Below, piece by piece: positions 26,494 through 35,381 of a stretch of 64,000 nt of DNA. Source of the stretch: Thalassotalea sp. 1_MG-2023 (GTDB lineage: Bacteria; Pseudomonadota; Gammaproteobacteria; Enterobacterales; Alteromonadaceae). The position numbers and the translations under genes were made by a program. The notes beneath the pieces were generated by a model. That model saw nothing but the letters and a program-made list of their open reading frames with translations. It did not search any database and was not told the origin of the DNA. The stretch lies in NCBI RefSeq assembly GCF_030546745.1, contig NZ_JAUOPD010000016.1, positions 1 through 64,000 on the forward strand. The letters run 5' to 3'. The stretch's first letter is position 1. Every line of letters begins with the position of its first letter.

Positions 26494-27666
26494 CTAAAGT
26501 TGTTTTTTACTACCATCAGCTAGTAAACGATAAAACAAACTGTCTTTGATTAACAGTCCTTCTGAACTTCTAGGTGGAAAATGTGTTTCATAATCGCTTG
26601 GGTGTCTAACATCAATAGCAACAACTTTGCCTTGATAGAGCTCTTGAACTTGCCATTGAATAGTGTGACCAACAATCACAGCTTTTGCTGAAAATTTATC
26701 TAATCCTTGCTGCACTTCTTGCTGGGTTAAATCATCTTTGAAATAGCCGCGATACCAAGAAGGCCCCGTTTTATTAGAGACTAAAAAGTCATCATCTGTT
26801 GCATGTAAACGCGTGAAAAATGGTTTGCGATAATGTGCTCTAACTATTTGATTTATCTTTTCTAAACTATAGTCAAACTCACTCAATTTAGGGTGTATCC
26901 CACCATGTACAAACAAGTAACCATTAATTTTTTCTACGCTATTTTTACTAGCAAGCCACTGACCAATAAACGAGTTATCATCATAAAGCTCTGCCTGTGT
27001 TTTGCCTAACATGGCTGCAATATAAAGATATTTTTGTGATGCACTATAGAAGTTAGCCTGTAAGTTTTTTATTTCATGATTACCTAAAATATAGTGTACA
27101 TGGCCCCCTTGTTTTTTCGCTTCTTGCTCTAATTTATAAATTAGCCACAACACCTGTGTTACTGAGTTTCCACGATCAACAAAGTCGCCAACCAACACTA
27201 AATGCCCTTGACCAAATTGCCATGTTAAAGCACTATCAATAACATTGTGAGCAAGCAAAAAATCACGAAACGCCTTATAACCCCCTTCTATATCTGAAAT
27301 TGCTAACATGGGTTTGTTATCTTGATATGTAGATGGTGGTACTTCAATACGAGGGTTTATCGTGATAGGAATTTCCTGCTGTTCTAAAGGGAAATAAGCC
27401 ATTGCTTTAATATCCTCATTGACAGAGTATTGTTGGCTATCACGATAAAAACCGCCAGATTCTTTGCTTCCTCTAACATAATTTACCGTTAAGGTTTGCT
27501 CATCAATAAAAATATGAGGCCCTTCCTTATCTAGCGTGTAAGCCAAACGATTTTCGTTAAAGTGTGCTTCGGCACCATGATAGATACCGATCGCTACAAT
27601 CAGTGAGAACACAAGAATAAAGGTGACAAAAAAATGTTTAAGATTTGTTTTTAATACGTTGAACAT
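26494..27666 (-). CDS. Membrane-anchored PPP-type metallophosphatase (Shewanella-like)
   Basis: The 390-residue protein has one N-terminal membrane helix (about 12-32), then about 80 residues without a known domain, then a calcineurin-like phosphoesterase domain (about 120-370). Metal-binding motifs appear in order: ISDIEGGY (the GDIHG position, with Glu replacing His), GDFVDRG, GNHE, VHGGIHP and VGHTIQW. The order is that of Shewanella-like protein phosphatases, which can dephosphorylate Ser/Thr or Tyr. The active site faces the periplasm if the helix is a signal anchor. The Glu in the first motif could alter metal binding or proton donation. No obvious partner lies beside it. Confidence 0.85.
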   Translation of the reverse strand: MFNVLKTNLKHFFVTFILVFSLIVAIGIYHGAEAHFNENRLAYTLDKEGPHIFIDEQTLTVNYVRGSKESGGFYRDSQQYSVNEDIKAMAYFPLEQQEIPITINPRIEVPPSTYQDNKPMLAISDIEGGYKAFRDFLLAHNVIDSALTWQFGQGHLVLVGDFVDRGNSVTQVLWLIYKLEQEAKKQGGHVHYILGNHEIKNLQANFYSASQKYLYIAAMLGKTQAELYDDNSFIGQWLASKNSVEKINGYLFVHGGIHPKLSEFDYSLEKINQIVRAHYRKPFFTRLHATDDDFLVSNKTGPSWYRGYFKDDLTQQEVQQGLDKFSAKAVIVGHTIQWQVQELYQGKVVAIDVRHPSDYETHFPPRSSEGLLIKDSLFYRLLADGSKKQL

Positions 27667-27733
27667 ATGAGCTCCTTTTGTCGAAGATTACATTTAATCT
27701 TCAAATCGTAAATTTTAGACACGGCTTAGCCGC

Positions 27734-27757
27734 ATCACAGAGTCATAACTCTGTGAT
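27734..27757 (-). terminator. Hairpin downstream of the HAAS gene
   Basis: A perfect 10-bp stem, ATCACAGAGT with ACTCTGTGAT, and a 4-base loop lie about 30 bp after the HAAS gene stop codon. There is no good T run, so termination may be partial. Confidence 0.5.
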
Positions 27758-27786
27758 CGATAAATAAATAACGCTTGAAGTAGTGG

Positions 27787-28344
27787 TTACGCGATTATTC
27801 GTTTTAACGCTGCTAATATTTTTGTGGTTAAACGAGCGATAAATCCACCTGATAATAAGGCGATGGGAATAAGCCAATAACCAAAAATCTCTCCTGATTG
27901 TGGAATACTATGCTCAGAAAAAGTGATAGTAATACTATTTCCTTGCGAAGCTGACCAAACGCCAACCGCTTCAGGCATCACTAATTTGCATAAGCCGACA
28001 ACAATTAAAAATAGTGAAATGCCATAGCCAACAAAAGCCATTGAATAAAATAAGCTTTTTGTCACGCCCCGCTTTACTGTTTGTATCGCGTTAAAACCTT
28101 CAGGTGGTGGCGCACCATTTACCACGTGTTCAATATATTGCTGCGCTAATAGCCTAGGGTCACCAAAACCGTCAAGAATAGCTTGTGCACTTGAAGGCTT
28201 ACCTTGCTGCTGTTGTAATTCAAGCGCATCGTAAAGATGACTTTCTATTTCTCGGATCACATCGTTTGCGTCATTTTTATCTAATCGTGATAAATAAATA
28301 GATAATGACTTTAAATATTGGTTGATCAATTCTCGTTCAGACAT
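27787..28344 (-). CDS. HAAS-domain membrane protein paired with PadR
   Basis: The 185-residue protein has an N-terminal helical HAAS-like (DUF1700-type) domain at about 1-75, with YLKSLSIYLSRLDKNDANDV, IREIESHLYDAL and ILDGFGDPRLLAQQYI. Two membrane helices follow (about 100-122 and 150-172). HAAS proteins are typically encoded directly behind PadR regulators and are thought to act in signalling with them; the mechanism is unknown. The ATG lies 1 base after the PadR stop codon, so the genes are coupled. Confidence 0.85.
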   Translation of the reverse strand: MSERELINQYLKSLSIYLSRLDKNDANDVIREIESHLYDALELQQQQGKPSSAQAILDGFGDPRLLAQQYIEHVVNGAPPPEGFNAIQTVKRGVTKSLFYSMAFVGYGISLFLIVVGLCKLVMPEAVGVWSASQGNSITITFSEHSIPQSGEIFGYWLIPIALLSGGFIARLTTKILAALKRIIA

Positions 28345-28345
28345 A

Positions 28346-28702
28346 TTATTTTCCTTGCGCTTTATTTACAGAAGCAGGTTGTGCAATTAATGACTCAATA
28401 TCTTGTACCGACTGGCGCCACCGACTGGCTAATGCAGATAGTTTTTCTTCGCCTTGAGTCGTTAAGTGATAATACTTTCTTGGTCGTGTTTCCCCCTCTT
28501 GATGCCACGTAGCCTGTATTACACCGTCGCGCTTTAAACGATCGAGTAATGGATAAAGCGTACCTTCAGTTATTTGCATCGTTTCATAGCCATGCAAAAG
28601 TTTAAGTAGTTCTAATCCGTACAATTCTCGCGCCTTTAGTGCCGCAAGTATCACTAGCTCTAGCGTACCTTTACGCAGCTGAACATCCCATTTTTCATTC
28701 AC
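28346..28702 (-). CDS. PadR-family transcriptional regulator
   Basis: The 118-residue winged-helix regulator has the PadR pattern: KWDVQLRKGTLELVILAAL, then ELYGLELLKLL, then ITEGTLYPLLDRLKRDGVI, then the wing RPRKYYHLTTQGEE. GTG 28702 (GGAG five bases upstream) gives the usual short N-terminus MNEKW. A GTG at 28723 with AAGGTGA upstream would add seven residues and cannot be excluded. A 19-bp inverted repeat 48 bases or more upstream, containing ATACTATGTAC, has the look of a PadR operator and points to autorepression. It is coupled to the HAAS gene. Confidence 0.9.
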   Translation of the reverse strand: MNEKWDVQLRKGTLELVILAALKARELYGLELLKLLHGYETMQITEGTLYPLLDRLKRDGVIQATWHQEGETRPRKYYHLTTQGEEKLSALASRWRQSVQDIESLIAQPASVNKAQGK

Positions 28703-28769
28703 TTTATCTCCAGTATCTTTCACAGCTCACCTTCCCATATCATGGCATATGAATTATGCATAACATCAC

Positions 28770-28822
28770 ACCTTGCAGTACATAGTATACAACTATAACA
28801 CACATACTATGTACTACAAGGT
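28770..28822. promoter_or_regulatory. Long inverted repeat, likely PadR operator
   Basis: ACCTTGCAGTACATAGTAT (28770-28788) pairs with ATACTATGTACTACAAGGT (28804-28822) at 18 of 19 positions across a 15-base spacer. The core GTACATAGTAT/ATACTATGTAC is perfect. It lies upstream of the PadR gene and may also face the divergent chemoreceptor gene 145 bp away. Confidence 0.7.
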
Positions 28823-28966
28823 ATATTTTTAGCTCATAAAAATTGTACTGATAGGCAAGAAACTAAACGATGATTAACAATTAAAGAAAAAATTAACTTG
28901 CTAAGTAGCAGATTTTAAAATGTTTATTATACTAATATTCACAATGGAATGACTGAGTGACCAAAC

Positions 28967-30724
28967 GTGTTAAGTATTTTTAAAAACCATAATGATGATA
29001 TAGTAACCGCTATTAATAAATGCCAAGCAGTAATTGAGTTTGATTTACAAGGAAAGATAAAAAACGCAAATAATAACTTTCTATCACTAATGGGCTATCA
29101 AAAACAGGAAGTAATTGGTAAACACCATTCAATGTTTATTGATCAAAAAACCGCACAAAGCAATGAGTATCAACAGTTTTGGCAACAGCTACGACAAGGA
29201 AAGCCACAAACAAATCAATTCAAGCGTATTACTAAATCTAAAGAAGAAGTGTGGATTCAAGCGTCATACACACCAATCATTCATCAAAATAAAGTGCAGC
29301 GAATCATCAAGTTTGCGTCAGATATTACTGAACAAGTGATTAAGAACGCGAGTAATCAATCACAAATTAATGCTATTCACAAAGCTCAAGCTGTTATTGA
29401 ATTTACCTTAGCTGGCGAAATTGTTGACGCTAATGAAAATTTTTTATCATTAATGGGTTACCAACTATCTGAAATCAAGGGTAAACACCATCGTATTTTT
29501 GTTGATCCGAACGAAGCAAGTTCATCAAGTTACGCCCAGTTTTGGGAGTCATTACGCAATGGCAATATTCAAACGGCAGAATACCAACGGTTTACCAAAC
29601 ATCATGAACCTGTATGGATACACGCAACCTATAACCCAATATTAGATCCTTCAGGCAATGTCATAAAAATAGTGAAATTTGCCAGTGATATTTCAGCACA
29701 AGTTGAACAGCGAAAAGAATTCTCAATGCTATCTGTTGTCGCTAATCAAACCAGTAACGCTGTACTCATTACAGACAAAGACAGGCGAATAAAATATGCA
29801 AATGAAGGCTTTACACAAATGTTAGGCTATTCAGAACAAGAAGCATTGGGTCATACGGTTAAAGAATTAATAACTGGCAATTATACTGACGAATCAACGC
29901 TTTCCCGAATAACAGCAGAACTTGAGGCACCTAATGCCTTTTATGATGAAATTCAGGTACATGATAAATACGACAATCCTAGTTGGGTTTCGGTGACCAG
30001 CAACCCTATTTTAGACGAAAACAATATTCATACGGGCTTTATGGCCATTCTAGCCAACATTGATAAAGTAAAAACAAGCGCATTAGAATTTGAAACACGG
30101 TTCAATGTTATTTGTCAGTCATTGCTTTTTGTTGAGTGGGATGCAAATAAAAACCTGCTCAATAGTAATCATTTACTACAAAAATTTGCCAACATCAGTA
30201 AAGAAAACGAGCAAGCAAGCCTAGCTAATTTAGATTCTTTAATCAGTCTAGAAGAATTAACCAAGCTTGCTGATGACACCACAATAATTAAAGAATTCGA
30301 TTTAGCCATATCAGGTAGTAACCGAGTCATAGGCTTAGCTGCAACGTTTGCCGCTATAAAAGACGTACACGGTGATATCCGAAAATATGTCATGTTTGCA
30401 AACGATGTGAACAATAGGCGGCAAGTTGTCAATAAAAGTGAAGATGTTACGAATGGTTTAATTAGTTCAGGCAATAGCATTTCAAAAATGGTAGAGACCA
30501 TTAACGCTATTGCCGAGCAAACGAATTTACTTGCGTTAAATGCTGCCATTGAAGCTGCACGTGCTGGCGATGCTGGTCGAGGGTTTTCAGTTGTTGCGGA
30601 TGAAGTAAGAAACTTAGCACAAAAAGCCAGTACCAGTGCTGACGAAATAAACCAAGTTGTGGCTAAAAACCAACAACTCGTGAACGAGTTATCAGATGAG
30701 ATAGCTAAATTGAAGAAAAATTAA
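28967..30724 (+). CDS. Soluble PAS-domain chemoreceptor-like protein (BdlA-like)
   Basis: The 585-residue cytoplasmic protein has no membrane helix. Two near-identical PAS domains (about 15-122 and 135-245: both NFLSLMGYQ...GKHH and FASDI) and a third PAS (about 255-370) precede a fourth, weaker sensor region (about 375-490). The C-terminus (about 500-585) is the signalling tip of a methyl-accepting protein, [20 protein letters not shown] then [15 protein letters not shown]. The C-terminal part is short, without long methylation helices. The architecture resembles P. aeruginosa BdlA (PAS-PAS-MCP, biofilm dispersion) and other energy-taxis receptors. It starts at GTG 28967 with a weak ribosome site. 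The two first PAS domains look like an internal duplication. Confidence 0.9.
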   Translation: MLSIFKNHNDDIVTAINKCQAVIEFDLQGKIKNANNNFLSLMGYQKQEVIGKHHSMFIDQKTAQSNEYQQFWQQLRQGKPQTNQFKRITKSKEEVWIQASYTPIIHQNKVQRIIKFASDITEQVIKNASNQSQINAIHKAQAVIEFTLAGEIVDANENFLSLMGYQLSEIKGKHHRIFVDPNEASSSSYAQFWESLRNGNIQTAEYQRFTKHHEPVWIHATYNPILDPSGNVIKIVKFASDISAQVEQRKEFSMLSVVANQTSNAVLITDKDRRIKYANEGFTQMLGYSEQEALGHTVKELITGNYTDESTLSRITAELEAPNAFYDEIQVHDKYDNPSWVSVTSNPILDENNIHTGFMAILANIDKVKTSALEFETRFNVICQSLLFVEWDANKNLLNSNHLLQKFANISKENEQASLANLDSLISLEELTKLADDTTIIKEFDLAISGSNRVIGLAATFAAIKDVHGDIRKYVMFANDVNNRRQVVNKSEDVTNGLISSGNSISKMVETINAIAEQTNLLALNAAIEAARAGDAGRGFSVVADEVRNLAQKASTSADEINQVVAKNQQLVNELSDEIAKLKKN

Positions 30725-30763
30725 CATCACATCTGACATAATCTTATTATCACAACCAAGATG

Positions 30764-30803
30764 AAAATTACGTTACATATCACATGGCAACGTAATTTTT
30801 TTT
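30764..30803 (+). terminator. Terminator after the PAS-MCP gene
   Basis: An 11-bp stem, AAAATTACGTT with AACGTAATTTT, and a 14-base loop are followed by eight T residues in total. It is a strong Rho-independent terminator. Confidence 0.88.
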
Positions 30804-30849
30804 GGTTACACAGAAGCTAAGATATGCGTTAACATAGCCAGCTGATAAT

Positions 30850-31773
30850 ATGCTCCACCCAAAAGCCTCTTACATGAATAGCAACCACGGCAAACAAAGA
30901 AAACATAAACACTCACCGCAAAAATCAATGTTATCGTTAGTAACATTAACACTATTAACCTTAATAGCTTTTGCTGGAAACTCAGTGTTATGTCGACTCG
31001 CAGTAAAAGAAGGCTATATTGACCCAGCAAGCTATACCAATATTAGACTTATTGCTGGTGTGATCGCCTTATGGTTAATTTTCGTTTTTACCCATAAACC
31101 CGCAACATTGACCGTAAATAAAAATAATTGGTTAGGTGGTGTAAGTTTGTATTTATACGCGATCACGCTTTCTTACGGTTACTTAACGGTAGAAACAGGC
31201 ATTGGTGCGGTTGTACTTTTTGGTGCGGTTCAAGTGACTTTAGTGTTATTTTCTTTTATTAAAGGCCACAAAATTAAATTATTAGAATGGTTAGGATTGC
31301 TTATTGCCTTCATAGGCTTTGTTTATTTAATGGCAGATGAATTAGGACAACCCTCATTAATTGGCTTAATTTTGATGACCATTTCAGGGGTAACTTGGGG
31401 AATATATACGCAATCAGGTTTAAATGGCATTGCACCAATTCACAATACAACGGCAAACTTTACTTGCACGATACCCCTTATTTTAATTTCTATGTTCTTG
31501 CTCACCACTGAAGTATCAATGAGTTTTCAAGGTGTTATGTTGGCAATAAGTTCGGGGGCTGTTACCTCTGCAATAGGTTATGCACTCTGGTTTAAAATAT
31601 TACCCTACTTCACTTCTATTCAAGCCGGTGTGATACAACTACTCGTACCGATTGTTGCCGCTATCGGAGGTGTAATGTTTGTTAATGACGCCGTTACTGT
31701 AAAACTGTTTATCGCCTCAATATTAGTATTAGGCGGTGCAGCTCTTGTCACATATGGGAAGCAACGAGTTTAG
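30850..31773 (+). CDS. EamA/DMT-family transporter
   Basis: The 307-residue inner-membrane protein has about ten hydrophobic helices in two EamA repeats (about 30-160 and 165-300), a His/Lys-rich N-terminus and the family marks FAGNSVLCRLAV and GVTWGIYTQSG. The drug/metabolite transporter superfamily exports amino acids, metabolites or drugs, and the substrate here is unknown. The start is uncertain: ATG 30850 has no clear ribosome site, and ATG 30874 or one at codon 27 are alternatives. It appears to be monocistronic. Confidence 0.88.
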   Translation: MLHPKASYMNSNHGKQRKHKHSPQKSMLSLVTLTLLTLIAFAGNSVLCRLAVKEGYIDPASYTNIRLIAGVIALWLIFVFTHKPATLTVNKNNWLGGVSLYLYAITLSYGYLTVETGIGAVVLFGAVQVTLVLFSFIKGHKIKLLEWLGLLIAFIGFVYLMADELGQPSLIGLILMTISGVTWGIYTQSGLNGIAPIHNTTANFTCTIPLILISMFLLTTEVSMSFQGVMLAISSGAVTSAIGYALWFKILPYFTSIQAGVIQLLVPIVAAIGGVMFVNDAVTVKLFIASILVLGGAALVTYGKQRV

Positions 31774-31879
31774 TCTTGTCATTGCTAAGCTTTAACTCCG
31801 TTAATGTAATTAACTTATCTATAAAAGAGGCGAAGTAGCATTAAAAAACAATACTGTGATTAAACAAAAAATAGCAGTG

Positions 31880-32314
31880 TTATTGTCCAAGTAGAGGAAG
31901 ATGCTTTATCTGTTGATAAGTTAAACCTAATCTTAAGCATTGGGACAGCACATGTTTAGGTAAAGGGGATGAACGTTTTAGTACAATGGCGCGATTCCCC
32001 TGAAATTCAAGCTCATTGGCATATAGTTCGCGAAACGTTGCAATTAATTTAGTGTTACAATTGAAAAAAAGATAATAATTCTCCGGCGTTTTATCTTTCC
32101 AGTCCATTCGAATTGGGCTACCTGATTTCACTGAATAACTTGGCTCTCCCCATTTAAGTGATTCGGTCACATCCCCTAAAACGTGCGTTGATGCCAATTG
32201 TAAAATCATTGAGCGAATTTCAATAAGTAATGCATTAATATCATCAGGATAACTATCAAATTTATCTTTTACCTTCTGTTCCATCATTGCGGCACCTATA
32301 AAATCTTCCTTCAT
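31880..32314 (-). CDS. DUF1801 domain protein
   Basis: The 144-residue cytoplasmic protein has the DUF1801 (YdhG-like) pattern: VTESLKWGEPSYSV, YYLFFNCNTKLIATFRELY and a C-terminal LKRSSPLP segment. The function of the family is not established; members share a fold with iron-chaperone frataxin-like proteins. ATG 32314 has AGGTGAG seven bases upstream and is preferred to TTG 32320. It lies 18 bp behind the gene at 32333 and is probably cotranscribed with it. Confidence 0.82.
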   Translation of the reverse strand: MKEDFIGAAMMEQKVKDKFDSYPDDINALLIEIRSMILQLASTHVLGDVTESLKWGEPSYSVKSGSPIRMDWKDKTPENYYLFFNCNTKLIATFRELYANELEFQGNRAIVLKRSSPLPKHVLSQCLRLGLTYQQIKHLPLLGQ

Positions 32315-32332
32315 TATCAACTCACCTACTCA

Positions 32333-32680
32333 TTACTGTTTTGTTAACCTATTCGCCCAATTGCCGCCATGTTGAGCCTCACACCATTGCTCAGTATCGA
32401 AAGATACATGTTTAGTGATATTTTTTACCTTAATATCGGTATTCATAAGCTCAGTGTGAATAAGCGACTCTAGTGATTTACTTTGTTCTGAACCGCGATA
32501 AGCTTGCAAGTTGTCACTGGTATCAAACACACAAATAATCTGTAAACTCTGCGGGAAATTAGCATAATTAACTTTATGCGTTAACCACATAAAACCAGTG
32601 ATTTCTTTTAGCGCCCTTTCGCACACATCAGTTAAACAATTGCGGAGTTGGTTTTCTATTTTTTTATCTATTTTACGCAT
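32333..32680 (-). CDS. Conserved hypothetical protein, upstream of DUF1801 gene
   Basis: The 115-residue soluble protein has no signal peptide or membrane segment. Features include a basic N-terminus (MRKIDKKIENQL), an Ile/Val-rich strand (LQIICVFDTSDNL) and a Trp/His-containing C-terminus (WCEAQHGGNWANRL). I recall similar marine proteins labelled as Fis-family regulators, but I see no helix-turn-helix. ATG 32680 is the only reasonable start. It is the first gene of a two-gene unit with DUF1801. Confidence 0.72.
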   Translation of the reverse strand: MRKIDKKIENQLRNCLTDVCERALKEITGFMWLTHKVNYANFPQSLQIICVFDTSDNLQAYRGSEQSKSLESLIHTELMNTDIKVKNITKHVSFDTEQWCEAQHGGNWANRLTKQ

Positions 32681-32886
32681 AATCTTGCTATTGATGAGTT
32701 TAGAAAGCTAGATTAACACTTTCTCTTCACCAACCTAAAGCCTCAATGATTAATTTAAATTTTCCCATAAATTCTTTATAAATTTTCGGTTGTTCGCCTC
32801 AATTACTGCGCAATTTGACTAATTAATATAGTTAAATATGAGTGGTTGTGTATGCTGATATCATATCAAAATAATAAGGATACATT

Positions 32887-34413
32887 GTGAACGTTCGTTT
32901 ATTAACAGCTTTGTCGTTGATACTATTTTTAGCACAACCTGTACAAGCACAAAACACTTCAAAAATTCAACTTAAAGCTGACAACCTAGTTGTCACCAAG
33001 CACACCACGAAGATCAAAGGAAAAACAGTTGATTACACTGCCACAACAGGCACTCAACCTGTTTGGGATAAGGACGGCAATCCAACAGCTAGTCTGTTTT
33101 ATACCTATTATCAACGCAGTAACATAAAAGATCTGGCATCACGCCCATTGTTAATTTCTTTTAATGGGGGCCCTGGCTCAGCCTCTGTGTGGATGCATGT
33201 AGCCTACACGGGTCCAAAGGTGTTAAATGTTGATAACGAAGGTTATCCTCTGCAGCCTTATGGTGTGAAAACTAACCCGTATTCTGTATTAGATGTTGCC
33301 GACATTGTGTTTGTAAACCCTGTTAATACTGGGTTTTCTCGCGTGTTACCGAACGCTGAAGGTAAATTACCAAGCCGCGACAAACAAAAATCAATGTTTT
33401 TTGGTGTCAATGCAGACATAAAATATTTAGCACAATGGGTTGAAACGTTCGTTAGTCGTAATAACCGTTGGCGTTCACCTAAATATCTCATTGGTGAAAG
33501 TTACGGAACCACACGTGTATCAGGGTTAGCGCTTGAATTACAAAATCGCCAATGGATGTATTTAAATGGCGTAATTTTAGTGTCTCCAACGGGTATTGGT
33601 ATCAAACGCGACGGCCCAGTTAAAGCAGCAAACCGTTTACCCTACTTTGCCGCTGCAGCTTGGTACCACAAAGCATTATCAAATGAGTTACAACAAAAAG
33701 ACTTACTTGAGCTTTTGCCTGAAGTTGAAGAATTTACTATAAATAAATATATACCAGCACTCGCAAAAGGTGGTTTTATCGACGCAACTGATAGACAAAA
33801 CATCGCGCAACAAGTTGCCAAGTATTCGGGCTTAACGGTTGAAGAAGTGCTCAACAACAATATGGACATCAACCCATCTTATTTCTGGAAAGCATTATTA
33901 CGAGACAAGAAGCAAACGATTGGCCGTTTAGATTCTCGCTATTTAGGTATCGATAAAAAAGCGAGTGGTAGTCGTCCTGATTATAGTGCTGAGTTAACGT
34001 CGTGGTTACACAGTTTTACGCCAGCAATAAATTATTATTTGCGTGAGGAATTAGGCTATAAAACCGATTTAAAATACGCCATGTTTGGCGACGTCCATCC
34101 ATGGGATAGAACAAACAACAATACCGGTGAAAATTTACGTCAAGCAATGGCACAAAATCCTTATTTGAATGTTATGGTTCAATCTGGCTATTATGATGGT
34201 GCAACAAATTATTTTGACGCCAAATACACCATGTGGCAATTAGACCCAAGTGGTCAAATGAAAGATAGGTTATCGTTTAAAGGCTATCGAAGTGGTCATA
34301 TGATGTACTTACGCTATGACGATTTAAAACAATCAAATCAAGATGTTCGTGAATTTATCAACAATAGTATTCCAGCAAAAGATAAAGCGGCTAAGTATAA
34401 TTTAAGGCCATAA
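32887..34413 (+). CDS. Secreted S10-family serine carboxypeptidase
   Basis: The 508-residue exported peptidase has a signal peptide (1-21, ending QA-Q). It has the S10 fold marks: the oxyanion motif SFNGGPGSASVWMH, the nucleophile GESYG (Ser205), an Asp-bearing segment QSGYYDGATNY and the catalytic His in RSGHMMY. The family removes C-terminal amino acids from peptides in the cell envelope or outside, which would suit growth on proteins. GTG 32887 is preceded by AAGGA. A hairpin follows the gene. Confidence 0.95.
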   Translation: MNVRLLTALSLILFLAQPVQAQNTSKIQLKADNLVVTKHTTKIKGKTVDYTATTGTQPVWDKDGNPTASLFYTYYQRSNIKDLASRPLLISFNGGPGSASVWMHVAYTGPKVLNVDNEGYPLQPYGVKTNPYSVLDVADIVFVNPVNTGFSRVLPNAEGKLPSRDKQKSMFFGVNADIKYLAQWVETFVSRNNRWRSPKYLIGESYGTTRVSGLALELQNRQWMYLNGVILVSPTGIGIKRDGPVKAANRLPYFAAAAWYHKALSNELQQKDLLELLPEVEEFTINKYIPALAKGGFIDATDRQNIAQQVAKYSGLTVEEVLNNNMDINPSYFWKALLRDKKQTIGRLDSRYLGIDKKASGSRPDYSAELTSWLHSFTPAINYYLREELGYKTDLKYAMFGDVHPWDRTNNNTGENLRQAMAQNPYLNVMVQSGYYDGATNYFDAKYTMWQLDPSGQMKDRLSFKGYRSGHMMYLRYDDLKQSNQDVREFINNSIPAKDKAAKYNLRP

Positions 34414-34425
34414 ATATCATTTTGT

Positions 34426-34450
34426 GGTTAGGGAGCTTACCTCCCTAACC
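34426..34450 (+). terminator. Terminator after the S10 peptidase
   Basis: A 10-bp perfect stem, GGTTAGGGAG with CTCCCTAACC, and a 5-base loop are followed by TTCTATAAAT. Confidence 0.7.
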
Positions 34451-34533
34451 TTCTATAAATAACTAAATATCGCTTAAGCAAGCACATATCTATATTGCAG
34501 GGTTTCTATACAACTCATGGTGCAGCACGTTGT

Positions 34534-35220
34534 TTAATTTTCATCAAAGCGGTCAAAGTTATTATATTCAATAATTTCAGCAAGTTCTTCACCGTATTCA
34601 CTGCCCTTTTCTGAGTAACTATCAAGTTTAGCAACGAGTTTAAATGGGTCATCTGAGGTGTAATTTAACTGTCTAAATTCACTAAATGCACGCCCCCTGC
34701 CTAACGTACGATAATAATCAAAAACGGCATCTTCAATGGTCGAATATTTTTTTACCCAGATGGTTTTATCTCCACGTTTTTGCAACGCAGCGATACGCGG
34801 TTCATCGTCGTTAAACGACCAAACACCAAAGACATTATTTGCTTGACGAAAAAACCGAGAGGTCGCCCATGAACTTTCCATTGCAGCTTGAGCAATAGCG
34901 ATACTTTTTGGGTGCGGCTTTAGTGCTATCAGTAACTCTTCATCTGAGGTAACTTTATATTCATCTTTAAGAGAATCGATGCGCTCGTGATTTTGCCCTT
35001 TCTCAATCATCGCTTGAATAGTTTCATAACGCGTTTGTAACTTAGCGTAAACAGTATCTACAGCAGGTAAAATCAAAGAAATGAACCTCGCTTTTTTCTC
35101 TTTTACCGTCATTGGCGGTAATGGTTCGTCTTTTTGCTGGCTATAATAAAAAATTATTGCCAATACACACAGTAATAATGTAATAACAGCAACCATGGTT
35201 GCGCGGTATTTTAACAACAT
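34534..35220 (-). CDS. Bax-like glucosaminidase-domain protein, membrane-anchored
   Basis: The 228-residue protein has an N-terminal membrane anchor (about 8-27) and a periplasmic glucosaminidase domain (about 75-215) like E. coli Bax and FlgJ. The catalytic Glu is in IAQAAMESSWATSRF; NNVFGVWSF and KYSTIEDAVFDYYRTLGR follow. The family cuts N-acetylglucosamine bonds in peptidoglycan. It is a single gene that converges on the S10 gene, with its own start at ATG 35220. Confidence 0.88.
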   Translation of the reverse strand: MLLKYRATMVAVITLLLCVLAIIFYYSQQKDEPLPPMTVKEKKARFISLILPAVDTVYAKLQTRYETIQAMIEKGQNHERIDSLKDEYKVTSDEELLIALKPHPKSIAIAQAAMESSWATSRFFRQANNVFGVWSFNDDEPRIAALQKRGDKTIWVKKYSTIEDAVFDYYRTLGRGRAFSEFRQLNYTSDDPFKLVAKLDSYSEKGSEYGEELAEIIEYNNFDRFDEN

Positions 35221-35381
35221 TAAACACTCCTATATGGCTTAGAATAATTATTTAAAACGCTCACCAACTAAACAGGTACTCTGTAAGCGTAGCAGTCCTG
35301 AGCACTTGAATACAGTGAAAAGAGCAACACGCTAGAACATGTGTCATTCTGATTTAATTGAATTTTTTACTTTATAGGGTA

